From: VBDM01 sp049802235
GTDB lineage: Bacteria; Pseudomonadota; Gammaproteobacteria; Burkholderiales; SG8-39
Length of the DNA: 64,000 bases
Direction of reading: 5' to 3'
NCBI GenBank assembly: GCA_049802235.1
Contig: JBARMB010000085.1
Coordinates: 1 to 64,000, forward strand
Position numbers and translations under genes: made by a program. Shown piece after piece: positions 51,055 to 59,524 of this stretch (positions are counted from its first letter, which is position 1; each line of letters opens with the position of its first letter). The notes under the pieces were generated by a model that was not told the DNA's origin, did not search any database, and saw only the letters and a program-made list of their open reading frames with translations.

Positions 51055-52818
51055 GTGGCGCTTGCCAAACGAAGCTTTGATGCGGTCGTGGTCGGCGCCG
51101 GCGGCGCCGGATTGCGCGCCGCGCTGCAACTGTCCGAAGCCGGCCTTTCGGTGGCGGTGGTGACCAAGGTGTTCCCGACGCGCTCGCATACCGTGGCGGC
51201 GCAGGGCGGCATCGGCGCCGCGCTCGGCAACATGGGCGAGGATTCCTGGCTGTGGCACATGTACGATACGGTCAAGGGCTCCGACTGGCTCGGCGACCAG
51301 GATACGATCGAGTTCCTGTGCCGAGAGGCCCCGAAAGCGGTGTACGAGCTTGAGCATTACGGCATGCCGTTCGACCGCAACGACAATGGCACCGTGTACC
51401 AGCGTCCGTTCGGCGGCCACTCGCAGAATTTCGGCGAGCGTCCGGTGCAGCGCAGCTGCTGCGCCGCCGACCGCACCGGCCACGCCATGCTGCACACGCT
51501 GTACCAGCGCAATGTCCGCGCGCGCACCCGGTTTTTCGTCGAATGGATGGCGCTGGATTTGATCCGCGATGCAAGCGGCCAGGTGCAGGGGGTCACTGCG
51601 CTGGAAATGGAAACCGGCGAAATCATGATCCTTCAGGCCGGGGCGACGCTGTTTGCCACGGGCGGAGCCGGACGCATGTTTTATTCCTCGACGAACGCGT
51701 TCATCAACACCGGCGACGGGCTCGGCATGGCGGCACGTGCCGGCATTCCCCTTGAGGACATGGAGTTCTATCAGTTTCATCCCACCGGAGTATATCGAGC
51801 AGGCATTCTGATTACGGAGGCCGTCCGGGGTGAAGGCGGGTATCTGCTCAACAAGAACGGCGAGCGCTTCATGGAGCGCTATGCGCCGAACCTGAAGGAC
51901 CTGGCCTCGCGCGACGTGGTGTCGCGGGCGATGGCCACCGAGATCAAGGAAGGGCGGGGCGCCGGGCCGCAGGGCGACTACCTGCTGCTGAAACTCGATC
52001 ATCTCGGCCCCGAGGTCATCGACAAGCGCCTGCCGGGGATCCGCGAGATCTCCAAAAAATTCGCCAACGTCGACCCGGTGAAGGACCCCATTCCCGTGGT
52101 GCCGACGGCGCACTACATGATGGGCGGCATTCCGACCAACTATCGCAGCGAGGTCATCGCGCCCCGGGGCGCGGACAAGGAAGCCACGGTGCCCGGATTC
52201 TACGCGGCGGGCGAATGCGCCTGTGCCTCGGTGCACGGCGGCAACCGTCTCGGCACCAACTCGCTCACCGAGCTGCTGGTGTTCGGCAAGTCGGCGGCCG
52301 ATTCGGCGATCCGCTTCCTGAAGGAGAACCCGGGGCACAAGGAACTGCCGAAGGACGCTGCCGACCGGTCGCTCGCGCGCCTCGCGCGGCTCGACAATCA
52401 GAAGAACGGCGAGAGCGTCGCCGAGGTGGCGAACGACATGCGCCGCGCGATGCAGGCGCACTGCGGCGTGTTCCGCTTTCCCGACCTGCTTGCCGAGGGC
52501 GTGAAGAAAATCCGCGGCATCGCCGACCGTGTCACGCGCACGCAGATCAAGGACAAGAGCAAAGTGTTCAACACCGCGCGCATCGAGGCGCTCGAGCTGG
52601 AAAATACGATTGAGGCGGCCCGCGCGACCATGGTGGGCGCGGCTGCGCGCCAGGAATCGCGTGGGGCGCACGACCGCGCCGATTTTCACCAGCGCGACGA
52701 CGTGAACTGGCTCAAGCACACTCTCTGGTACAAGGAGGGCGACCGGCTCGACTACCGGCCGGTGCACATGAAGCCGCTCACGGCGCAAACCATCGAGCCG
52801 AAGGTCAGGACGTACTAG
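51055..52818 (+). CDS. sdhA: Succinate dehydrogenase flavoprotein subunit
   Basis: The 587-residue subunit binds FAD covalently and oxidises succinate. VVVGAGGAGLRAALQLSEAG is the FAD loop, RSHTVAAQGGIGAALGN includes the histidine that links FAD, and FHPTGVY, RGEGGYLLN, HYMMGGIPTN and HGGNRLGTNSLTELLVFGK are active-site and C-terminal motifs. It starts at GTG 51055, two bases after the sdhD stop, with GGAG upstream. The normal order C-D-A-B is kept. Confidence 0.96.
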   Translation: MALAKRSFDAVVVGAGGAGLRAALQLSEAGLSVAVVTKVFPTRSHTVAAQGGIGAALGNMGEDSWLWHMYDTVKGSDWLGDQDTIEFLCREAPKAVYELEHYGMPFDRNDNGTVYQRPFGGHSQNFGERPVQRSCCAADRTGHAMLHTLYQRNVRARTRFFVEWMALDLIRDASGQVQGVTALEMETGEIMILQAGATLFATGGAGRMFYSSTNAFINTGDGLGMAARAGIPLEDMEFYQFHPTGVYRAGILITEAVRGEGGYLLNKNGERFMERYAPNLKDLASRDVVSRAMATEIKEGRGAGPQGDYLLLKLDHLGPEVIDKRLPGIREISKKFANVDPVKDPIPVVPTAHYMMGGIPTNYRSEVIAPRGADKEATVPGFYAAGECACASVHGGNRLGTNSLTELLVFGKSAADSAIRFLKENPGHKELPKDAADRSLARLARLDNQKNGESVAEVANDMRRAMQAHCGVFRFPDLLAEGVKKIRGIADRVTRTQIKDKSKVFNTARIEALELENTIEAARATMVGAAARQESRGAHDRADFHQRDDVNWLKHTLWYKEGDRLDYRPVHMKPLTAQTIEPKVRTY

Positions 52819-52839
52819 CTCGCGATTTTGGGGAACCGC

Positions 52840-53535
52840 ATGCACTTCCGAATCTACCGCTATGACCCGGACAAGGACGAAAAGCCCAGGATGCAGGACT
52901 ACGATGTCCAGCTCGATCCGCACGACCGCATGCTGCTCGACGCGCTGGTGCGTATCAAGGAGCAGGATGACAGCCTGAGCCTGCGCCGCTCGTGCCGCGA
53001 AGGAGTGTGCGGCTCGGACGCGATGAACATCAACGGCAAGAACGGTCTTGCCTGCATCACCAAGCTGGCGGAACTGAAGGAGCCGGTCGTGCTGCGGCCG
53101 CTTCCGGGGCTGCCGGTGATCCGCGATCTGATCGTCGACATGACGCAGTTCTTCAAGCAGTACCATTCGATCAAGCCGTACCTGGTCAACAACGATCCGC
53201 CGCCGGAAAGGGAGCGGCTGCAATCGCCGCAGGAGCGGGAGGAGCTCGACGGGCTGTACGAGTGCATCCTGTGCGCCTGCTGCTCGACTTCCTGCCCGTC
53301 GTTCTGGTGGAACCCGGACAAGTTCGTCGGGCCGGCGGGCCTGCTGCAGGCCTACCGCTTCCTTGCCGACAGCCGCGACCAGGCGGCCGGGGAGCGCCTG
53401 GACGACCTCGAGGATCCGTACCGCCTGTTCCGCTGTCACAGCATCATGAATTGCGTCGATTCCTGCCCGAAGGGACTCAACCCGACGCGCGCCATCGGCA
53501 AGATCAAGGAGCTGATGGTCAAGCGGACGGTTTGA
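52840..53535 (+). CDS. sdhB: Succinate dehydrogenase iron-sulfur subunit
   Basis: The 231-residue protein has the [2Fe-2S] cysteines in RRSCREGVCGSDAMNINGKN...LAC and the [4Fe-4S]/[3Fe-4S] clusters in ECILCACCSTSCPS and CHSIMNCVDSCPKGLNP. ATG 52840 follows GGGGA; the family start MHFRIYRYDPD supports it over an upstream TTG at 52828. It carries electrons from SdhA to the membrane anchor. Confidence 0.95.
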   Translation: MHFRIYRYDPDKDEKPRMQDYDVQLDPHDRMLLDALVRIKEQDDSLSLRRSCREGVCGSDAMNINGKNGLACITKLAELKEPVVLRPLPGLPVIRDLIVDMTQFFKQYHSIKPYLVNNDPPPERERLQSPQEREELDGLYECILCACCSTSCPSFWWNPDKFVGPAGLLQAYRFLADSRDQAAGERLDDLEDPYRLFRCHSIMNCVDSCPKGLNPTRAIGKIKELMVKRTV

Positions 53536-53559
53536 TTCGAGCCAGCCCTCGGACACCCC

Positions 53560-53817
53560 GTGAAAGGCAGCGCTCCCGCCGACGAAGCCGAACTGCGCCG
53601 CCTGCGCTGGCGCTGCCGCCGCGGCCTGCTCGAGAACGATCTGGTGCTGGCACGTTTTCTCGACCGGCACGGCCGGCAGCTCGAAGGCGAGCGCCTGCAG
53701 GCCTTCAAGGTGCTGCTCGACTATGACGATAGTGATCTCTGGGGCCTGGTCAGCGGGCGCAGCGAATGCGGCGACCCGGCGCTCGGCGAAGTGATTCAGT
53801 TGTTGCGGCGCTGCTGA
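53560..53817 (+). CDS. sdhE: FAD assembly factor SdhE (YgfY family)
   Basis: Eighty-five residues with the invariant RGxxE motif at residues 21-25 (RRGLLEND), followed by FLDRHGRQLEGERLQAFKVLLDYDDSDLWGLVSG, the usual Sdh5/SdhE helical pattern. It helps insert FAD into SdhA. The start is GTG 53560, twenty-four bases after sdhB, and gltA follows 30 bases later, so it belongs to the run. Confidence 0.92.
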   Translation: MKGSAPADEAELRRLRWRCRRGLLENDLVLARFLDRHGRQLEGERLQAFKVLLDYDDSDLWGLVSGRSECGDPALGEVIQLLRRC

Positions 53818-53847
53818 CACCGTGCTTGGAAAACCGAGGAGAACGCG

Positions 53848-55143
53848 ATGAGTTCCACGAAAAAAGCCGTGCTTTCCTACGGCGACGGCAAATCGGTCGA
53901 GTTTCCGGTCCTGTCCGGCAGCATCGGACCGGATGTCGTCGATATCCGCACGCTCTACGGCAAGACGGGAATGTTCACCTACGACCCCGGGTTCCTCTCG
54001 ACCGCCAGCTGCAGCTCCACGATCACCTACATCGACGGCGACCAGGGCGTGCTGATGTATCGCGGCTATCCCATAGAGGAGCTCGCCACCCATTGCGACT
54101 TCCTCGAAGTCTGCTACCTGCTGCTGAAAGGCGAGCTGCCGAACAGGCGGCAGAAGGAGGAATTCGTCGGCACCGTGACGCACCACACGATGGTGCACGA
54201 GCAGCTCGCGCGGCTGTACACCGGATTCAGGCGCGACTCGCACCCGATGGCGGTGATGGTCGGGGTGGTGGGCGCGCTGTCGGCGTTTTACCACGACTCG
54301 CTCGACATCAATAACCCCGAGCACCGGGAGATCTCGGCCTTCCGGCTGATTGCCAAGCTGCCGACCATCGTGGCAATGGCTTACAAGTACTCGGTCGGCC
54401 AGCCGTTCATGTACCCGAGGAACGACCAGTCCTATACGGCCAATTTCATGCGCATGATGTTCGCGGTCCCGGCCGAGGAATACAAGGTCAACCCGGTGCT
54501 GGTGCGCGCGCTCGACCGCATTTTCATCCTGCACGCCGATCACGAGCAGAACGCCTCGACCTCGACCGTGCGCCTTGCCGGCTCCTCCGGCGCCAATCCG
54601 TTCGCCTGCATCGCCTCGGGCATCGCCTGCCTCTGGGGTCCCGCGCACGGCGGCGCCAACGAAGCCTGCCTGCAGATGCTCGAGGAGATCGGCGACGTTT
54701 CCAAGGTCGGCGAATTCATCAAGCAGGCGAAGGACAAGAATTCCGGCGTGAGGCTGATGGGTTTCGGCCACCGCGTCTACAAGAACTACGATCCGCGGGC
54801 AAAGCTGATGCGAGAAACCTGCCATGAAGTGCTCGAGGAACTCGGCCTGCACGACGACCGCCTGTTCAAGCTGGCGGTCACGCTGGAGAAGATTGCGCTC
54901 GAGGACGACTATTTCGTGCAGCGCAAGCTCTATCCCAATGTTGACTTCTACTCCGGCATCGTGCAGCGTGCCCTCGGCATCCCGGTGTCGATGTTCACCT
55001 GCATCTTCTCGCTGGCGCGCACGGTCGGCTGGATCGCGCAGTGGCAGGAAATGATTTCCGATCCCGAATACAAGATCGGGCGGCCGCGCCAGCTCTACAA
55101 CGGTTCCGCTCGCCGGGAATTCTTGCCCATCGACAAGCGGTGA
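53848..55143 (+). CDS. gltA: Citrate synthase
   Basis: The 431-residue type II enzyme begins with the beta-sheet domain (VLSGSIGPDVVDIRTLYGKTGMFTYDPGFLSTASC) found in the NADH-sensitive hexameric class, then GDQGVLMYRGYPIEELA, the histidines in HADHEQNASTST and GPAHGGANEACLQ, and MGFGHRVYKNYDPRAK. GAGGAGAACGCG lies before ATG 53848. It makes citrate from acetyl-CoA and oxaloacetate, with prpC on the other strand as the propionyl-CoA counterpart. Confidence 0.96.
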   Translation: MSSTKKAVLSYGDGKSVEFPVLSGSIGPDVVDIRTLYGKTGMFTYDPGFLSTASCSSTITYIDGDQGVLMYRGYPIEELATHCDFLEVCYLLLKGELPNRRQKEEFVGTVTHHTMVHEQLARLYTGFRRDSHPMAVMVGVVGALSAFYHDSLDINNPEHREISAFRLIAKLPTIVAMAYKYSVGQPFMYPRNDQSYTANFMRMMFAVPAEEYKVNPVLVRALDRIFILHADHEQNASTSTVRLAGSSGANPFACIASGIACLWGPAHGGANEACLQMLEEIGDVSKVGEFIKQAKDKNSGVRLMGFGHRVYKNYDPRAKLMRETCHEVLEELGLHDDRLFKLAVTLEKIALEDDYFVQRKLYPNVDFYSGIVQRALGIPVSMFTCIFSLARTVGWIAQWQEMISDPEYKIGRPRQLYNGSARREFLPIDKR

Positions 55144-55215
55144 TTGAGTGATTGAGTGATTGAGCAATTAAGCAATTCCGGGTTGCCAATCGCCCAATCC
55201 CCCAATCCCCCAATC
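55142..55215. repeat. Head-to-head octamer array between gltA and sucA
   Basis: GATTG occurs at 55142, 55150 and 55158 (unit TGATTGAG), and CAATC at 55187, 55195, 55203 and 55211 (unit CCCAATCC). Both halves have a period of eight and are complementary, so the transcript could fold into a slipping hairpin. The first copy starts in the gltA stop codon. Confidence 0.8.
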
Positions 55216-55237
55216 ACCGGCATCGTGAAGTAACGCC

Positions 55238-58081
55238 ATGATGAAGCAGATGCTCTCCGACTCCTACCTCTTCGGCGCCAATGCGCCTTTCATCGAGGAG
55301 CTGTACGAGGTCTACCTCGACAACCCGCAGTCCATTCCCGAGCAGTGGCGCGATTACTTCGACAAGATGCAGCTGCTGCCGGCCGGCGTGAACGAAAATG
55401 CGGGCAACGGCGGCCGCGATGTGGCGCACGCGCCTATCGTCGAGTCGTTCGCGCAGCGGGCAAGGCAGAACAAGCTGCACACCGTTGCATCGCCGACGGA
55501 GCTCGGCGTCGAGCGCAAGCAGGTCTACGTGCTGTTGCTCGTCGCCGCGTATCGCACCCTGGGTTGCAGGTGGGCGCAGCTCGATCCGCTGAAGCGCCAG
55601 CAGCGTCCGCAGCTGCCGGAGCTGGAACCCGCGTTCTACGACCTCACCGAGGCCGACATGGAGACGGTGTTCAACACCGGCACGCTCGTCGGCCCGGAAC
55701 GGGCCACGCTGCGGCAGATCCTGCAGGCGCTGCGCGAGACCTACTGCGGCTCGATCGGCGTGGAGTACATGTACATGAGCGACATGGGGCAAAAGCGCTG
55801 GATCCAGCAGCGCCTGGAATCCTGCCGCTCCCAACCGAGCCTGCCGGCCGAGCAGAAGAAGCGCATCCTGGAGCGCGTCACCGCCGCCGAGACGCTGGAG
55901 AAATTCCTGCACACCCGCTATGTCGGGCAGAAGCGCTTTTCGCTCGAGGGCGGCGAGAGTCTGATTTCGTCCATGGACGAGGTGCTGCAGCGCGCCGGGG
56001 GCTACGGCGTGCAGGAGCTGGTGATCGGCATGGCGCATCGCGGCCGGCTCAATGTGCTCGTCAATACCCTCGGCAAGAACCCCAAGGAGCTGTTCTCCGA
56101 ATTCGAAGGCAAGTCGGTGAGCGACCTGTCGGCCGGGGACGTCAAGTACCACAACGGTTTTTCCTCCGACATTTCCACGCCCGGCGGCGCGCTCCACCTG
56201 ACGCTCGCGTTCAACCCTTCGCACCTGGAGATCGTCAACCCGGTGGTCGAGGGCTCGGTGCGCGCGCGCCAGCGCCGCCGCAAGGACATCAACGGCGACC
56301 AGGTGCTGCCGCTCCTCATCCACGGCGACGCCGCCTTCGCCGGGCAGGGCGTGGTGATGGAGACGTTGAACCTGTCGGCGACGCGCGGCTACGGCACCGG
56401 CGGCACGGTGCACATCATCGTCAACAACCAGATCGGCTTCACCACTTCCGATCCGCGCGACGTGCGCTCCACGATCTATTGCACCGACGTGGCGAAGATG
56501 GTCGAGGCGCCGATCTTCCACGTCAACGGCGACGATCCGGAGGCGGTGCACCTGGTGACGCAGATCGCCATGGACTACCGCAAGGAGTACAAGAAGGACG
56601 TGGTGATCGACATCGTCTGCTTCCGCAAGCTCGGCCACAACGAGCAGGACGAGCCGTTCGTCACCCAGCCGCTGATGTACAAGAAAATCGCGCAGCATCC
56701 CGGCACGCGCAGGCTCTACGCCGACAAGCTGGTCGCCCAGGGCGTGATCAGGCCCGAGGAGCCGGAGCAGATGATCAAGGACTACCGCCAGGCGCTGGAG
56801 GAAGGCCGGCATACGTCGAGCCCGGTGCTGTCGAATTTCCAGCGCAATTTCGCGGTGGACTGGGCACCATTCCTCAACGCGAAGTGGACCGATTCGGCCG
56901 ACACGTCGGCGCCCATGGCCGAGTTGCAGCGGCTGGCCGGGCGTCTGACCACGATTCCGGAAGGCTTCAAGCTGCACCCGTCGGTCGAGCGCGTCAACCA
57001 GGCCCGGCGCGAGATGGGGCTCGGAAAGAGAATGCTCGATTGGGGCATGGCGGAGAATCTTTCCTATGCCACGCTGCTCGCCAACGGCTACGCGGTGCGG
57101 CTTTCGGGGCAGGACTCGGCGCGCGGTACGTTTGCCCACCGCCACGCCGTGCTGCACGACCAGAACCGCGAGCGCTGGGACGCCGGCATCTACACGCCAC
57201 TGAACGGCGTCGCCGAGAACCAGGCCACGTTCGTGGTGATCGATTCGGTGCTGTCCGAGGAGGCGGTGCTCGGCTTCGAGTACGGCTACGCCTGTGCCGA
57301 GCCCGACGAGCTGGTGATCTGGGAGGCGCAGTTCGGCGATTTCGCCAACGGCGCGCAGGTGGTGATCGACCAGTTCATCGCTGCGGGCGAAGCCAAGTGG
57401 GGGCGGATGTGCGGCCTGGTGATGCTGCTGCCGCACGGCTACGAAGGCCAGGGCCCGGAACACAGCTCGGGGCGCCTGGAGCGCTACCTGCAGCTTTGCG
57501 CCGAGCACAATATCCAGGTGTGCGTGCCGACCACGCCGGCGCAGATTTTCCACCTGCTGCGGCGCCAGATGCTGCGCTCGTTCAGGAAGCCGCTGGTGGT
57601 CATGACGCCGAAGTCGCTGCTCAGAAAGCCGGAAGCCGTCTCGAGCCTGAAGGAGCTCGCAAAGGGGGGCTTCCAGACCGTGATCGGCGAAATCGACGAG
57701 ATCGACCCGAAGCCTGTCACGCGCGTCGTGGCCTGCTCGGGCAAGGTGTATTACGACCTGCTGGCCGCCCGCCGCGAGCGGCGCCACGACAATACCGCGA
57801 TCATCCGCGTCGAGCAGCTCTATCCCTATCCGCACAAGCACTTCGCCGCCGAGATGAAGCGCTACCCGAACGCGAAGGAAGTCGTGTGGTGCCAGGAGGA
57901 GCCGCAGAACCAGGGCGCGTGGTACCAGACACGGCACTACCTGGTGGAAAACATGCGCGAGGACCAGAAGTTGCATTACGCCGGCCGGCCGTCTTCGGCT
58001 TCGCCGGCGGTGGGTTACAGCGCCAAGCACGTTGAGCAGCAAAAGAAATTGGTCGAAGCGGCCTTTGGAAAAATGAAGTGA
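55238..58081 (+). CDS. sucA: 2-Oxoglutarate dehydrogenase E1 component
   Basis: A 947-residue ThDP enzyme. The N-terminal E2-binding tail is DSYLFGANAPFIEELYEVYL; core motifs are YVGQKRFSLEGGESLISSMD, LVIGMAHRGRLNVLVN, AFNPSHLEIVNPVVEGSVRA, GDAAFAGQGVVMETLNLS, VHIIVNNQIGFTTSDP and, late, HGYEGQGPEHSSGRLERYLQ. It decarboxylates 2-oxoglutarate to succinyl groups on SucB. The start is ATG 55238 after an octamer array; the gap to sucB is unusually long (162 bases) and contains hairpins. Confidence 0.96.
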   Translation: MMKQMLSDSYLFGANAPFIEELYEVYLDNPQSIPEQWRDYFDKMQLLPAGVNENAGNGGRDVAHAPIVESFAQRARQNKLHTVASPTELGVERKQVYVLLLVAAYRTLGCRWAQLDPLKRQQRPQLPELEPAFYDLTEADMETVFNTGTLVGPERATLRQILQALRETYCGSIGVEYMYMSDMGQKRWIQQRLESCRSQPSLPAEQKKRILERVTAAETLEKFLHTRYVGQKRFSLEGGESLISSMDEVLQRAGGYGVQELVIGMAHRGRLNVLVNTLGKNPKELFSEFEGKSVSDLSAGDVKYHNGFSSDISTPGGALHLTLAFNPSHLEIVNPVVEGSVRARQRRRKDINGDQVLPLLIHGDAAFAGQGVVMETLNLSATRGYGTGGTVHIIVNNQIGFTTSDPRDVRSTIYCTDVAKMVEAPIFHVNGDDPEAVHLVTQIAMDYRKEYKKDVVIDIVCFRKLGHNEQDEPFVTQPLMYKKIAQHPGTRRLYADKLVAQGVIRPEEPEQMIKDYRQALEEGRHTSSPVLSNFQRNFAVDWAPFLNAKWTDSADTSAPMAELQRLAGRLTTIPEGFKLHPSVERVNQARREMGLGKRMLDWGMAENLSYATLLANGYAVRLSGQDSARGTFAHRHAVLHDQNRERWDAGIYTPLNGVAENQATFVVIDSVLSEEAVLGFEYGYACAEPDELVIWEAQFGDFANGAQVVIDQFIAAGEAKWGRMCGLVMLLPHGYEGQGPEHSSGRLERYLQLCAEHNIQVCVPTTPAQIFHLLRRQMLRSFRKPLVVMTPKSLLRKPEAVSSLKELAKGGFQTVIGEIDEIDPKPVTRVVACSGKVYYDLLAARRERRHDNTAIIRVEQLYPYPHKHFAAEMKRYPNAKEVVWCQEEPQNQGAWYQTRHYLVENMREDQKLHYAGRPSSASPAVGYSAKHVEQQKKLVEAAFGKMK

Positions 58082-58113
58082 GTTGAGGCGGCGGAAGAAG
58101 GCCGCTTCAACTC

Positions 58114-58154
58114 CGCCGGATCGAACGGACGGCAATACCGCCGTTCATCCGGCG
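58114..58154 (+). promoter_or_regulatory. Long hairpin between sucA and sucB
   Basis: CGCCGGAT(C)GAACGG pairs with CCGTTCATCCGGCG across a 12-base loop, 14 pairs with one bulged base. No T-run follows at once; a T6 run comes at 58191. It may set the ratio of E1 to E2 by attenuation or protect the mRNA end. Confidence 0.6.
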
Positions 58155-58243
58155 GGAAGTTCCGGCGCGTTACGCGCTGGTTTTTTGAAGTATACCGGCG
58201 CAGGCCAAGCCGAAGCCGGTAAAAAAACCGAACGGAGCAGGCG

Positions 58244-59506
58244 ATGCTAGTCGAAGTCAAGGTTCCGCAATTGTCGGAATCGGTTGCGGAGGCCACGCTG
58301 CTGGCGTGGCGCAAGAAGGCCGGTGAGGCCGTCAAGCGCGACGAAAACCTCATCGACGTCGAAACCGACAAGGTGGTGCTCGAGCTGCCGGCGCCCGCCG
58401 ACGGCGTCCTCGGTCGGATCATCAAGGGCGACGGCGGCACCGTCGTCTCCGGCGAGGTCATCGCCACCATCGATACCGAGGCCGCTGCAACCATCGCGGC
58501 GCCTGCCGCCGCGCCGGCGGGGGTCCGGCCGGAGCCGAAATCCGTGCCCGCCACGCCGGCGTCTTCGGCAACGGTGGCGCGCGAAGATGCCCGCCTCATG
58601 CCCGCCGCGAGAAAACTCGTCGAAGAGCAGGGGATAGACCCGAGCAAGATCACCGGCAGCGGCCGCGACGGCCGTATCACGAAGGAAGACGTTCTCGGGC
58701 AGATGCAGAAGCCCGCGCCTGCGGCCGCTGCCGTCGCATCGACGGAGGCAAAGCGGGCGCTGCCGCAGCCGCCGGCGCCGGTCAATGTCGATCAGCTTCT
58801 CGCCGGGCGTCCGGAACAGCGGGTGCCGATGTCGCGGCTTCGCGTGCGCATCGCTGAGCGCCTGGTGCAATCGCAGTCCACCGCCGCCATCCTGACCACG
58901 TTCAACGAAGTGAACATGGCGCCGGTGATCGAGCTGCGCAAGAAATACAAGGACCGCTTCGAGAAGGAGCACGGCGTCAAGCTCGGCTTCATGTCGTTCT
59001 TCGCCAAGGCGGCAGTGCACGCGCTGAAGAAATATCCCGTCGTCAATGCCTCGATCGACGGCAACGATATCGTCTACCACGGCTATTTCGACATCGGCGT
59101 CGCCGTGGGCAGTTCGCGCGGGCTGGTGGTGCCGATCCTGCGCGATGCCGACCAGATGACGTTCGCCGAGATCGAGAAGAAGATCGCCGATTTCGGCAAG
59201 CGAGCGCAGGACGGCAAGCTCGGCATCGAGGAGCTGACCGGCGGCACGTTCTCGATCTCCAACGGCGGAGTGTTCGGCTCGATGCTGTCCACGCCGATCA
59301 TCAATCCGCCGCAATCCGCGATTCTCGGCGTGCACGCGACCCAGGACCGGCCGGTCGTGGAAGGCGGCCAGATCGTGGTCCGGCCGATGAATTACCTGGC
59401 GCTTTCCTACGATCACCGCATCATCGACGGTCGCGAGGCGGTGCTGTCGCTGGTGGCGATCAAGGAAGCGCTGGAAGATCCGGCGCGCCTGCTGCTCGAC
59501 CTGTAA
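58244..59506 (+). CDS. sucB: 2-Oxoglutarate dehydrogenase E2 (dihydrolipoyl succinyltransferase)
   Basis: The 420-residue protein has one lipoyl domain (residues 1-78; lipoylated lysine in VETDKVVLELPAP), an Ala/Pro linker, a peripheral-subunit-binding domain (about 110-150, MPAARKLVEEQGIDPSKITGSG) and the catalytic domain (about 190-420) with FNEVNMAPVIELRKKY and the active-site histidine in LALSYDHRIIDGREAV. It carries succinyl to CoA. AACGGAGCAGGCG precedes ATG 58244. Confidence 0.96.
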   Translation: MLVEVKVPQLSESVAEATLLAWRKKAGEAVKRDENLIDVETDKVVLELPAPADGVLGRIIKGDGGTVVSGEVIATIDTEAAATIAAPAAAPAGVRPEPKSVPATPASSATVAREDARLMPAARKLVEEQGIDPSKITGSGRDGRITKEDVLGQMQKPAPAAAAVASTEAKRALPQPPAPVNVDQLLAGRPEQRVPMSRLRVRIAERLVQSQSTAAILTTFNEVNMAPVIELRKKYKDRFEKEHGVKLGFMSFFAKAAVHALKKYPVVNASIDGNDIVYHGYFDIGVAVGSSRGLVVPILRDADQMTFAEIEKKIADFGKRAQDGKLGIEELTGGTFSISNGGVFGSMLSTPIINPPQSAILGVHATQDRPVVEGGQIVVRPMNYLALSYDHRIIDGREAVLSLVAIKEALEDPARLLLDL

Positions 59507-59524
59507 CGAGCGCGAGTTTCCGCC

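Noticed and set aside
50860..55167. A 1435-codon open frame on the minus strand opposite sdhA, sdhB and gltA
   Set aside because: It mirrors the strongly GC-biased third positions of proven plus-strand genes, has no family resemblance and crosses several gene borders. The same holds for the long minus-strand frames at 55214-58135 and 58247-60001.
55142..55215. Regular repeat array as a possible CRISPR
   Set aside because: Units are 8 bases with no spacers and no cas genes nearby; it is a simple tandem array.
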